DNA of 64,000 nt, from NCBI GenBank assembly GCA_040954595.2, contig CM082585.2:3472001-3536000 (forward strand), read 5' to 3'. The position numbers were made by a program, and so were the translations under genes. The notes beneath the pieces were generated by a model. That model worked only from the letters and a program-made list of their open reading frames with translations, was not told the DNA's origin and did no database searches. This DNA is from Balanoglossus misakiensis. Its lineage: Eukaryota > Hemichordata. The first letter of the stretch is position 1, and the number at the start of each line of letters is the position of its first letter. Below, piece after piece: positions 24,116 to 32,600 of the stretch.

Positions 24116-24141
24116 CCCCCCCCCCCAAAAAAAAAAAAAAA
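24116..24141 (+). repeat. Homopolymer junction C11-A15
   Basis: Eleven C are followed by fifteen A. Such a junction is prone to length errors in sequencing. The A-run could mark the 3' end of a retroposed sequence, but I see no recognisable body upstream and no flanking duplication. Confidence 0.8.
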
Positions 24142-24472
24142 CATCAACGGCGGAGAGCTTTATCGATTGCCTTGATGCACTGTTTTGACCACACGTCGCG
24201 CTCGGCGGATCGCGGAAAATCGTGGGATTATATTACCATGGCCTGTGCGTCGCATTTTAATTGGTCGAGATGAACGACGTCACTGACCACAAATACTCAG
24301 TAATGGTTTGTTTACATGCCTGTAAATCTGAATAGTAATACATGTATTAGCAAACAGTTCAGTGAATACAACATTTTGCGTAACACAAGTTCCGGGGCCC
24401 TTAGTGGGACATTTTCGTAAATTTTGACGGTTTTCTTGATTTTGTTGGTAATATAATGGAAATAACCGACTC

Positions 24473-24606
24473 CGCCCTGACCATAAACGTTTGTTTATGG
24501 GCGCGGGCTCGAGGAAGGCCAAAATTCATGGGCTCGGAAGCCTCGCCCATGAATTTTTGGCTTTCCCCTCGCCCTTGCCCATAAACAAACGTTAATGGTC
24601 AGGGCG
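24473..24606. repeat. Foldback palindrome (MITE-like), two 61-62-bp arms
   Basis: The arm at 24,473-24,533 and the reverse complement of 24,545-24,606 match over their whole length with roughly 85% identity. Shared blocks are CGCCCTGACCAT, AACGTTTGTTTATGGGC and AATTCATGGGC. The loop is 11 bases (24,534-24,544). Outside the arms the similarity continues weakly (GACTC against GACGA). This is the structure of a foldback or MITE-type insertion nested in the larger element. No clear target duplication is visible. Confidence 0.8.
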
Positions 24607-24672
24607 TCGTCCATTATTTCTAAAATATTTTCGGAAAGTTGCTCCTTCAACTTTCTTAAGCCTTCTGGGACT

Positions 24673-25209
24673 TCACTTCAATTTCTGTTTGGTACCCCCA
24701 AACACACGCCCTGTGCAATTACGTCCGGCGCGTTCACTCGGCGAATAAACCATAAACACAATGTTCTTGGCAAAGTTGTCTATAGAGCAACTTACGACCT
24801 TACACCGGTCTATATATGATTCTGGTATGAGAACATCCCCGGTGATAGGAGGGAACCATAGTGGAGGCGGAAAGGTCTCAATCATCCCCGCTGTCTGCGG
24901 AGACGTGAGAATAGGCTGTTCTGCCGGCTGTAGTGTAGTTTGGAACGGTGGTGTAATATCAGCGGCTGGGCGTGGTGGGAGTGGTGTTGGTGACAAGGTG
25001 GGCGCTGGTGGAATCGGCGGGGGCATGATCATAGTGCCTGATCGAATGAATTGAACGATCGTTACACACATTATTGTCGCGGTGAACGGACGCGCGTATA
25101 CGTGTTGTCGATCACAGACAACAGTGTGGTCGATACTCTGACTGATTTGTCGTAGTTTCTCTGTTTGTGAAATGGATGAAGTCACATTATTGTGCTTTGT
25201 AAGACGCAA
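24673..25209 (-). CDS. Unidentified proline-rich open frame (possible exon or captured fragment)
   Basis: This is the longest open frame in the island, 178 codons counted from a TTG. The first ATG is at 25,069-25,071 and gives 132 residues. From that ATG the reading starts MCVTIVQFI, a short hydrophobic stretch, followed by a proline-rich section (MPPPIPPAP, PLPPRP, FPPPLWFPP) and a less biased C-terminal third with two closely spaced cysteines (CKVVSC). It ends GTKQKLK and a TGA beside the foldback at 24,606. I recognise no domain. The opposite strand is also open at 24,761-25,054 (glycine-rich), as expected from a biased composition. It could be one exon of a host gene carried by the transposon, a transposon gene fragment, or non-coding. 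Confidence 0.25.
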   Translation of the reverse strand: MRLTKHNNVTSSISQTEKLRQISQSIDHTVVCDRQHVYARPFTATIMCVTIVQFIRSGTMIMPPPIPPAPTLSPTPLPPRPAADITPPFQTTLQPAEQPILTSPQTAGMIETFPPPLWFPPITGDVLIPESYIDRCKVVSCSIDNFAKNIVFMVYSPSERAGRNCTGRVFGGTKQKLK

Positions 25210-25851
25210 ATTACAATACTAGTATGTATCTAATATTTGAGTCATAGATTGTTCTTGTTTTCATGAGCCTGACACTCAGAACTATGACCCTAGGATCCTA
25301 GTGACCGGCGCATCAATTTGTATTTTTAAAACAAACCACAGACAAAAATGTACTGACTTCAGAAGTTTTTGTTCATTGAGTTCACACATATTTTATTGTA
25401 CTGACGAACAAAAAGGTGATAACAACCTGAACAACGTGGCTGGCCGAGCATAAACATGTAACACCCGTGGACGCTGGGAGATACAGTACAGATAAAGCGG
25501 GTAGATTTTTACTCTGAAACAAAGATAAGCTTTAATAGATGCAGTGTATCACTATTTCCTAAATTTACATCACGACCGCGCAACGTAACTGCGGTCCATT
25601 GCATGTAAGTGTGCAGGGCATCTACACCAAAAACAGCGACAAGGTGCCGTTACAATTATTCCAGCTAAATATAAACACAAGAAATCACGAATCGCGATCT
25701 GTGGATTCCCTGGATATGATTTTGAATCTGCAATAGATTGGAGATCATGTTGAGGAAAAAAACTTGATCGCACAAATTAGTGAAAAATACATTTATGAGG
25801 TAGCTGGTACGATCCTACTGACCAAAGGCTACCTCCCGGGGCCCACCCCAT
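25210..25851. other. Transposon interior, central: no gene seen
   Basis: AT-rich sequence with no recognisable gene. A minus-strand frame at 25,570-25,773 begins at GTG and shows no domain, so it is not called. No clear repeats or hairpins were found by eye. Confidence 0.45.
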
Positions 25852-26143
25852 TCACACCTGTGATTTACTAATGTGCAGGCTAGTCGTCAGTAGGCTTTCT
25901 TTTTTCCTGTTATGCAGATTATTCTTCATTGTTGATTTCATATGAGTATCAATGGGTATGACTGCTCGCAGTATACTCTCGGGCTTGATTGTTCCGACTT
26001 CTTCGTCCATAATTCTGACTACGTCCGCGACCCTTGTGGAGTGACCGTGATTCAACCAAGCGAAAATAGCTACCCATCACTCTAATTATTGCAGCTATGC
26101 TAGTTATAAACACAATCGCAATATTGATCGTGACATAGGCCAT
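25852..26143 (-). pseudogene. Possible broken short gene: two overlapping minus-strand frames
   Basis: From an ATG at 26,141-26,143 one frame reads MAYVTINIAIVFITSIAAII, a strongly hydrophobic start like a signal anchor, and continues to 25,949 with basic, low-complexity residues. From about 26,070 a second frame is open to 25,852 with more ordinary composition (HSTRVADVVRIMDEEVG). The two frames overlap at a TTTT run near 26,063, where a one-base change would join them into about 95 residues. An unseen intron or chance are equally possible. I recognise no family. Confidence 0.2.
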
Positions 26144-26297
26144 ATATACTTTTAAATTTAAAAGGAAAAAGGAAACTTTTACTTTTGATGCATTAATTTA
26201 CGAGCAGTGATTTAAGTGTGAAAAATAAAAGTACGTTCGAAGCCCTCGCTGTTTCTTCTGACAGCGGTATAGCCTCAGCGGGTTTTCCCGCTCTGCA

Positions 26298-26411
26298 CTC
26301 GGATAGAAAGCAGAAATTAATGTAAGGAAAATCCACAATGTCTGACAGGTTACAGGTAGTAACTCGGATAGAAAGCAGAAATGTAAGGAAAATCCACAAT
26401 GTCTGACAGGT
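26298..26411 (+). repeat. Tandem duplication, 65-bp period
   Basis: CTCGGATAGAAAGCAGAAA starts at 26,298 and again at 26,363. Both are followed by ATGTAAGGAAAATCCACAAT and GTCTGACAGGT. The second copy lacks four bases (TTAA). The near identity suggests a recent slippage or unequal-exchange event. A minus-strand frame at 26,193-26,471 across it starts at TTG and is not called. Confidence 0.9.
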
Positions 26412-27228
26412 GGTCAGTTTGTACAATGAGTAACTCTCATGACGAATCCTTTTCGAAAGAGACCACTTCAAATTGGGAGAAACAATTAGGTGTTAACGAT
26501 AATGGCGTTGCTTTGTTGTTTTTTCTGTGCTGAAAGGCATTTTTGTATTGGGGTAAAGAAAATTGTGTACAAATTATTACACGTCACATTTGTCGACTCC
26601 TGTATTTCAAAACACACAGTACCACAAACGAGAGCAAAGTTCGGTCGTATTTAATGTACAAAGGATCTTTTCCTTTTTGTTGTTGTTGCTCGATATATCA
26701 TTATTCAGAAGGTCTATTTGAACATGCACGTCTCTATGGCTTCTCAGTGTACATTATTGTATATATAGACTGTGCCGTGTCGATGGTTCCTGGTCATTTG
26801 TTCGTATGGCAACGAGTTTCAATAAGTTATATTTGTATATCGAGAGAGTGTGTTCTGCATTAAAGTTTCCGCCCCAAACACTAGATTACTGAATAAATTC
26901 AGAGCTGATTCTCGACTTTAGTAGTTCCGACATCGATGCATTTTCCCATTTTGCTGTTTATTTGTACTTGAGGACATTTTATTCTACTCTGATGTGACTT
27001 GCTGTATAGTTTGTAACATTTATGTAAACTCAAAATTTTCCCTATTATTTTTCACATTTTCTAAAATAAAAAAAATGTTACTTCACAATAGTGTCATACA
27101 TGTATGTGTGCACCTGTATCTAACTCACTGACGGTGAGTTTAAGATCTACTTAAACTGGCATTGAATATGGCTGGAGTCCATGCAATTGTTTGACAGAAT
27201 GAACACAAGCTAGACATTTCATAGTTCT
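26412..27228. other. Transposon interior, right: no gene seen
   Basis: AT-rich sequence. A plus-strand frame at 26,543-26,863 starts at TTG, is cysteine- and tyrosine-rich and resembles nothing I know, so it is not called. No repeats stand out apart from short A/T runs near 27,060-27,080. Confidence 0.45.
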
Positions 27229-27465
27229 TCAGGAGTGCTTTTTTGATGCGGATTGTATGTTGTATGTATGTTGCATGGAGGTAGGACTGTTGTTTTTGAG
27301 GCAAGTCAGTGATTCCACTTGTTTACCGAGTAAACACGACTGTTTATTGGCAAGGCTACTCGCATGTGGCTGACAACAAAAGGAAATCAATAAAATAAAA
27401 GTTTGATACACACGAAGAATGCAATCAGAACACAATATACATTCTACTGTTTTGAGAATATCCAT
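27229..27465 (-). CDS. Unidentified short open frame, 78 codons
   Basis: ATG at 27,463-27,465 opens 78 codons: MDILKTVECILCSDC, then a hydrophobic stretch (QTFILLISFCC) and a polar C-terminus. Cysteines are frequent. There is no recognised domain and no other coding evidence. In AT-rich DNA a frame of this size is not unexpected. It is listed only because it has an ATG and a mixed composition. Confidence 0.12.
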   Translation of the reverse strand: MDILKTVECILCSDCILRVYQTFILLISFCCQPHASSLANKQSCLLGKQVESLTCLKNNSPTSMQHTYNIQSASKKHS

Positions 27466-27548
27466 CTAATTTACCAGGCGATGAAACAGGTAGAGAGTCC
27501 CTGCGTCAGACCATAGCTACGCACGATTGTACAATCATGTAAACAAAC

Positions 27549-27662
27549 ATGGCGTCGATCGACGACATCACATCACGTAGAGAGATCGAGTCACAGTCCG
27601 ATCGAGGTGGTACCTCAGGCAAATGCGAACGATCTTACATGTTTGCTAACTTTGATGATTAG
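27549..27662 (+). CDS. Candidate short ORF with good start context, 37 codons, in-frame continuation after TAG
   Basis: ATG at 27,549-27,551 lies in a favourable animal context (ACAAACATGGCG) and opens MASIDDITSRREIESQSDRG and so on to a TAG at 27,660-27,662. The same frame then stays open for 46 more codons (27,663-27,800, including FVVVNHDTLITSRTHADTHE) to a second TAG at 27,801-27,803. The composition is hydrophilic and ordinary, unlike the proline- or cysteine-biased frames nearby. It could be a first exon of a transposon or captured host gene, with splicing before the stop, a gene interrupted by a nonsense change, or chance. No family is recognised. Confidence 0.25.
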   Translation: MASIDDITSRREIESQSDRGGTSGKCERSYMFANFDD

Positions 27663-27879
27663 GTTGCAATGATCAATCTAGGCCCGATCAAGAAGACTGA
27701 CCTAAAATTTGTCGTGGTAAACCATGACACATTGATTACATCTCGGACACATGCAGACACACACGAAACGTATATTATTAAATTTATTCCGGTGACATGC
27801 TAGCCCAAATCTTAACTCCAGAATTCTCAAACATGCCTTCTTCTCATTCTAAGACTGACAGACTTCTCATGTGTTCATT

Positions 27880-28018
27880 CGGGCCCGCCAAACACAGCAA
27901 GCGCAGCGGGCCCATGGGCTAGCTGGGCCCGGTGGGCCCGAATGCGGGCCCACCAAACACATTTAATTAGCAAGCCCTGCGGGCCCATGGGCCTGCTGGG
28001 CCCGGAGGGACCGAGCCC
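27880..28018. repeat. Right subterminal repeats (seven GGGCCC motifs, about 65-70-bp tandem pair)
   Basis: Seven GGGCCC words lie between 27,881 and 28,003. Two imperfect units, 27,880-27,944 and 27,945 to about 28,014, share CGGGCCC(G/A)CCAAACACA, GCGGGCCCATGGGC and CTGGGCCCGG in the same order. This end is richer in GGGCCC, whereas the left end is richer in CCWGG, so the two subterminal regions are not mirror images. Confidence 0.75.
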
Positions 28019-28068
28019 CCTGGCGCGCGCAGCAAGCCACTGAGCGCGCCCGGCAAGCGCGCCATGTG

Positions 28069-28089
28069 CAGGACATTCAGTCTGTAGTG
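28069..28089 (-). repeat. Right terminal inverted repeat
   Basis: This is the exact reverse complement of the left terminus. It ends CTGTAGTG at 28,089 and is followed by TAACGCATAGGG, where the satellite monomer resumes. Confidence 0.93.
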
Positions 28090-28091
28090 TA
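28090..28091. other. Target-site duplication TA, right
   Basis: TA directly follows the right terminal inverted repeat and precedes ACGCATAGGG of the interrupted monomer. It pairs with the TA at 22,528-22,529. Confidence 0.75.
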
Positions 28092-29661
28092 ACGCATAGG
28101 GATAGGAGAAGGGCGGGCGGAAAGCCGTCGTGTGTCTGAGCTTCTCCGGCGAGACCTCGCACAAATCCCCGACGAGTTAGAAAGGGAACTCGTGGTGTCG
28201 TTCATTAAACAGGCGTGGTATATAACGCATAGGGATAGGAGAAGGGCGGGCGGAAAGCGGTCGTGTGTCTGAGCTTCTCCGGCGAGACCTCGCACAAATC
28301 CCCGACGAGTTAGAAAGGGAACTCGTGGTGTCGTTCATTAAACAGGCGTGGTATATAACGCATAGGGATAGGAGAAGGGCGGGCGGAAAGCGGTCGTGTG
28401 TCTGAGCTACCCCGGCGAGACCTCGCACAAATCACGCCGAGTTAGAAAGGGAACTCGTGGTGTCGTTCATTAAACAGGCGTGGAATATAACGCATAGGGA
28501 TAGGAGAAGGGCGGGCGGAAAGCGGTCGTGTGTCTGAGCTTCTCCGGCGAGACCTCGCACAAATCCCCGCCGAGTTAGAAAGGGAACTCGCGGTGTCGTT
28601 CATTAAGCAGGCGTGGTATATAACGCATAGGGATAGGAGAAGGGCGGGCGGAAAGCGGTCGTGTGTCTGAGCTACCCCGGCGAGACCTCGCACAAATCCC
28701 CGACGAGTTAGAAAGGGAACTCGCAGTGTCGTTCATTAAGCAGGCGTGGTATATAACGCATAGGGATAGGAGAAGGGCGGGCGGAAAGCCGTCGTGTGTC
28801 TCAGCTTCTCCGGCGAGACCTCGCACAAATCCCCGCCGAGTTAGAAAGGGAACTCGCTGTGTCGTTCATATAACGTATAGGGATAGGAGAAGGGCGGGCG
28901 GAAAGCGGTCGTGTGTCTGAGCTTCTCCGGCGAGACCTCGCACAATTCCCCGACGAGATAGAAAGGGAACTCGCGGTGTCGTTCATTAAGCAGGCGTGGT
29001 ATATAACGCATAGGGATAGGAGAAGGGCGGGCGGAAAGCGGTCGTGTGTCTGAGCTTCTCCGGCGAGACCTCGCACAAATCCCCGACGAGTTAGAAAGGG
29101 AACTCGTGGTGTCGTTCATTAAACAGGCGTGGTATATAACGCATAGGGATAGGAGAAGGGCGGGCGGAAAGCGGTCGTGTGTCTGAGCTTCTCCGGCGAG
29201 ACCTCGCACAATTCCCCGACGAGATAGAAAGGGAACTCGCGGTGTCGTTCATTAAGCAGGCGTGGTATATAACGCATAGGGATAGGAGAAGGGCGGGCGG
29301 AAAGCCGTCGTGTGTCTGAGCTTCTCCGGCGAGACCTCGCACAAATCCCCGCCGAGTTAGAAAGGGAACTCGCGGTGTCGTTCATTAAGCAGGCGTGGTA
29401 TATAACGCATAGGGATAGGAGAAGGGCGGGCGGAAAGCGGTCGTGTGTCTGAGCTTCTCCGGCGAGACCTCGCACAAATCCCCGGTGAGTTAGAAAGGGA
29501 ACTCGCAGTGTCGTTCATTAAGCAGGCGTGGTATATAACGCATAGGGATAGGAGAAGGGCGGACGGAAAGCGGTCGTGTGTCTGAGCTTCTCCGGCGAGA
29601 CCTCGCACAATTCCCCGACGAGATAGAAAGGGAACTCGCGGTGTCGTTCATTAAGCAGGCG

Positions 29662-29677
29662 TGGTATATAACGCATA
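29662..29677 (+). other. Paralogous empty site of the transposon insertion, copy 1
   Basis: TGGTATATAACGCA is uninterrupted here. The flanks of the transposon align to this place from both sides: left at offset 7,141 (22,529 to 29,670) and right at offset 1,579 (28,090 to 29,669), including the private GGGCGGACGG variant one monomer upstream (22,419 and 29,560). Confidence 0.85.
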
Positions 29678-32600
29678 GGGATAGGAGAAGGGCGGGCGGA
29701 AAGCCGTCGTGTGTCTGAGCTTCTCCGGCGAGACCTCGCACAAATCCCCGACGAGTTAGAAAGGGAACTCGTGGTGTCGTTCATTAAACAGGCGTGGTAT
29801 ATAACGCATAGGGATAGGAGAAGGGCGGGCGGAAAGCGGTCGTGTGTCTGAGCTTCTCCGGCGAGACCTCGCACAAATCCCCGACGAGTTAGAAAGGGAA
29901 CTCGTGGTGTCGTTCATTAAACAGGCGTGGTATATAACGCATAGGGATAGGAGAAGGGCGGGCGGAAAGCGGTCGTGTGTCTGAGCTACCCCGGCGAGAC
30001 CTCGCACAAATCACGCCGAGTTAGAAAGGGAACTCGTGGTGTCGTTCATTAAACAGGCGTGGAATATAACGCATAGGGATAGGAGAAGGGCGGGCGGAAA
30101 GCGGTCGTGTGTCTGAGCTTCTCCGGCGAGACCTCGCACAAATCCCCGCCGAGTTAGAAAGGGAACTCGCGGTGTCGTTCATTAAGCAGGCGTGGTATAT
30201 AACGCATAGGGATAGGAGAAGGGCGGGCGGAAAGCGGTCGTGTGTCTGAGCTACCCCGGCGAGACCTCGCACAAATCCCCGCCGAGTTAGAAAGGGAACT
30301 CGCGGTGTCGTTCATCAAGCAGGCGTGGTATATAACGCATAGGGATAGGAGAAGGGCGGGCGGAAAGCGGTCGTGTGTCTGAGCTTCTCCGGCGAGACCT
30401 CGCACAAATCACCGACGAGTTAGAAAGGGAACTCGTGGTGTCGTTCATTAAACAGGCGTGGTATATAACGCATAGGGATAGGAGAAGGGCGGGCGGAAAG
30501 CGGTCGTGTGTCTGAGCTTCCCCGGCGAGACCTCGCACAAATCCCCGACGAGTTAGAAAGGGAACTCGCTGTGTCGTTCATTAAGCAGGCGTGGTATATA
30601 ACTCATAGGGATAGGAGAATGGCGGAAAGCGGTCGTGTGTCTGAGCTTCCCCGGCGAGACCTCGCACAAATCCCTGCCGAGTTAGAAAGGGAACTCGCGG
30701 TGTCGTTCATTAAGCAGGCGTGGTATATAACGCATAGGGATAGGAGAAGGGCGGGCGGAAAGCCGTCGTGTGTCTGAGCTTCTCCGGCGAGACCTCGCAC
30801 AAATCCCCGACGAGTTAGAAAGGGAACTCGTGGTGTCGTTCATTAAACAGGCGTGGTATATAACGCATAGGGATAGGAGAAGGGCGGGCGGAAAGCGGTC
30901 GTGTGTCTGAGCTTCTCCGGCGAGACCTCGCACAAATCCCCGACGAGTTAGAAAGGGAACTCGTGGTGTCGTTCATTAAACAGGCGTGGTATATAACGCA
31001 TAGGGATAGGAGAAGGGCGGGCGGAAAGTGGTCGTGTGTCTGAGCTACCCCGGCGAGACCTCGCACAAATCACGCCGAGTTAGAAAGGGAACTCGTGGTG
31101 TCGTTCATTAAACAGGCGTGGAATATAACGCATAGGGATAGGAGAAGGGCGGGCGGAAAGCGGTCGTGTGTCTGAGCTTCTCCGGCGAGACCTCGCACAA
31201 ATCCCCGCCGAGTTAGAAAGGGAACTCGCGGTGTCGTTCATTAAGCAGGCGTGGTATATAACGCATAGGGATAGGAGAAGGGCGGGCGGAAAGCGGTCGT
31301 GTGTCTGAGCTACCCCGGCGAGACCTCGCACAAATCCCCGCCGAGTTAGAAAGGGAACTCGCGGTGTCGTTCATCAAGCAGGCGTGGTATATAACGCATA
31401 GGGATAGGAGAAGGGCGGGCGGAAAGCGGTCGTGTGTCTGAGCTTCCCCGGCGAGACCTCGCACAAATCCCCGACGAGTTAGAAAGGGAACTCGCTGTGT
31501 CGTTCATTAAGCAGGCGTGGTATATAACTCATAGGGATAGGAGAATGGCGGAAAGCGGTCGTGTGTCTGAGCTTCCCCGGCGAGACCTCGCACAAATCCC
31601 CGACAAGTTAGAAAGGGAACTCGTGGTGTCGTTCATTAAACAGGCGTGGTATATAACGCTTAGGGATAGGAGAAGGGCGGGCGGAAAGCGGTCGTGTGTC
31701 TGAGCTTCTCCGGCGAGACCTCGCACAAATCCCCGCCGAGTTAGAAAGGGAACTCGCGGTGTCGTTCATTAAGCAGGCGTGGTATATAACGCATGGGGAT
31801 AGGAGAAGGGCGGGCGGAAAGCGTTCGTGTGTCTGAGCTTCTCCGGCGAGACCTCGCACAATTCCCCGACGAGATAGAAAGGGAACTCGCGGTGTCGTTC
31901 ATTAAGCAGGCGTGGTATATAACGCATAGGGATAGGAGAAGGGCGGGCGGAAAGCGGTCGTGTGTCTGAGCTTCTCCGGCGTGACCTCGCACAAATCCCC
32001 GCCGAGTTAGAAAGGGAACTCGCGGTGTCGTTCATTAAGCAGGCGTGGTATATAACGCATAGGGATAGGAGAAGGGCGGGCGGAAAGCGGTCGTGTGTCT
32101 GAGCTTCTCCGGCGAGACCTCGCACAAATCCCCGGCGAGTTAGAAAGGGAACTCGCAGTGTCGTTCATTAAGCAGGCGTGGTATATAACGCATAGGGATA
32201 GGAGAAGGGCGGGCGGAAAGCCGTCGTGTGTCTGAGCTTCTCCGGCGAGACCTCGCACAAATCCCCGACGAGTTAGAAAGAGAACTCGCAGTGTCGTTCA
32301 TTAAGCAGGCGTGGTATATAACGCATAGGGATAGGAGAAGGGCGGGCGGAAAGCGGTCGTGTGTCTGAGCTTCTCCGGCGAGACCTCGCACAAATCCCCG
32401 CCGAGTTAGAAAGGGAACTCGCGGTGTCGTTCATTAAGCAGGCGTGGTATATAACGCATAGGGATAGGAGAAGGGCGGGCGGAAAGCGGTCGTGTGTCTG
32501 AGCTTCTCCGGCGAGACCTCGCACAAATCCCCGGCGAGTTAGAAAGGGAACTCGCAGTGTCGTTCATTAAGCAGGCGTGGTATATAACGCATAGGGATAG

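Larger units (their letters stand above)
23266..24472. other. Transposon interior, middle-left: no gene seen
   Basis: I see no frame that looks coding. Contents: a 9-bp perfect hairpin (23,614-23,639), a short GACGAC-TTT-GTCGTC palindrome near 23,486, a C11-A15 homopolymer (24,116-24,141), and a more GC-rich patch at 24,170-24,290 holding an inverted CCAAT word (ATTGG near 24,259) and CGACGTCA near 24,275. That patch could be promoter-like, but no transcript start can be placed. A minus-strand frame at 24,280-24,522 runs into the foldback and shows nothing recognisable. Confidence 0.45.
22530..28089. mobile_element. CACTA/CMC-like DNA transposon, about 5.56 kb, no recognised transposase
   Basis: The only stretch without satellite is bounded by 21-bp perfect terminal inverted repeats that begin CACTACAG and are flanked on both sides by TA. 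Joining the flanks and removing one TA restores an intact satellite monomer, so this is an insertion with a 2-bp target duplication and not a gap between two arrays. CACTA-type ends, dense subterminal motifs and a short TA duplication are known features of the CMC superfamily (CACTA, Mirage, Chapaev). The assignment rests on the ends only. No open frame longer than about 180 codons is present, and I see no transposase signature, so the element is probably non-autonomous or decayed. Its interior could include captured host sequence. Strand cannot be assigned without the transposase. Confidence 0.82.

Noticed and set aside
24170-24290. Promoter with CCAAT (inverted, near 24,259) and CRE-like CGACGTCA (near 24,275)
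   Set aside because: The words are short and expected by chance at this density. No convincing coding start lies downstream on either strand.
26193-26471. 92-codon minus-strand frame across the 65-bp tandem duplication
   Set aside because: It starts at TTG, and part of it is the duplicated sequence read twice with a four-base gap. There is no domain.
26543-26863. 106-codon plus-strand frame in the transposon interior
   Set aside because: It starts at TTG with the first ATG far inside, has an odd composition (runs of cysteine, many tyrosines) and resembles no family I know.
22530-28089. Island as an ordinary host locus between two separate satellite arrays
   Set aside because: Perfect terminal inverted repeats, a TA duplication and exact restoration of a type B monomer, plus two paralogous empty sites, show an insertion into one array.
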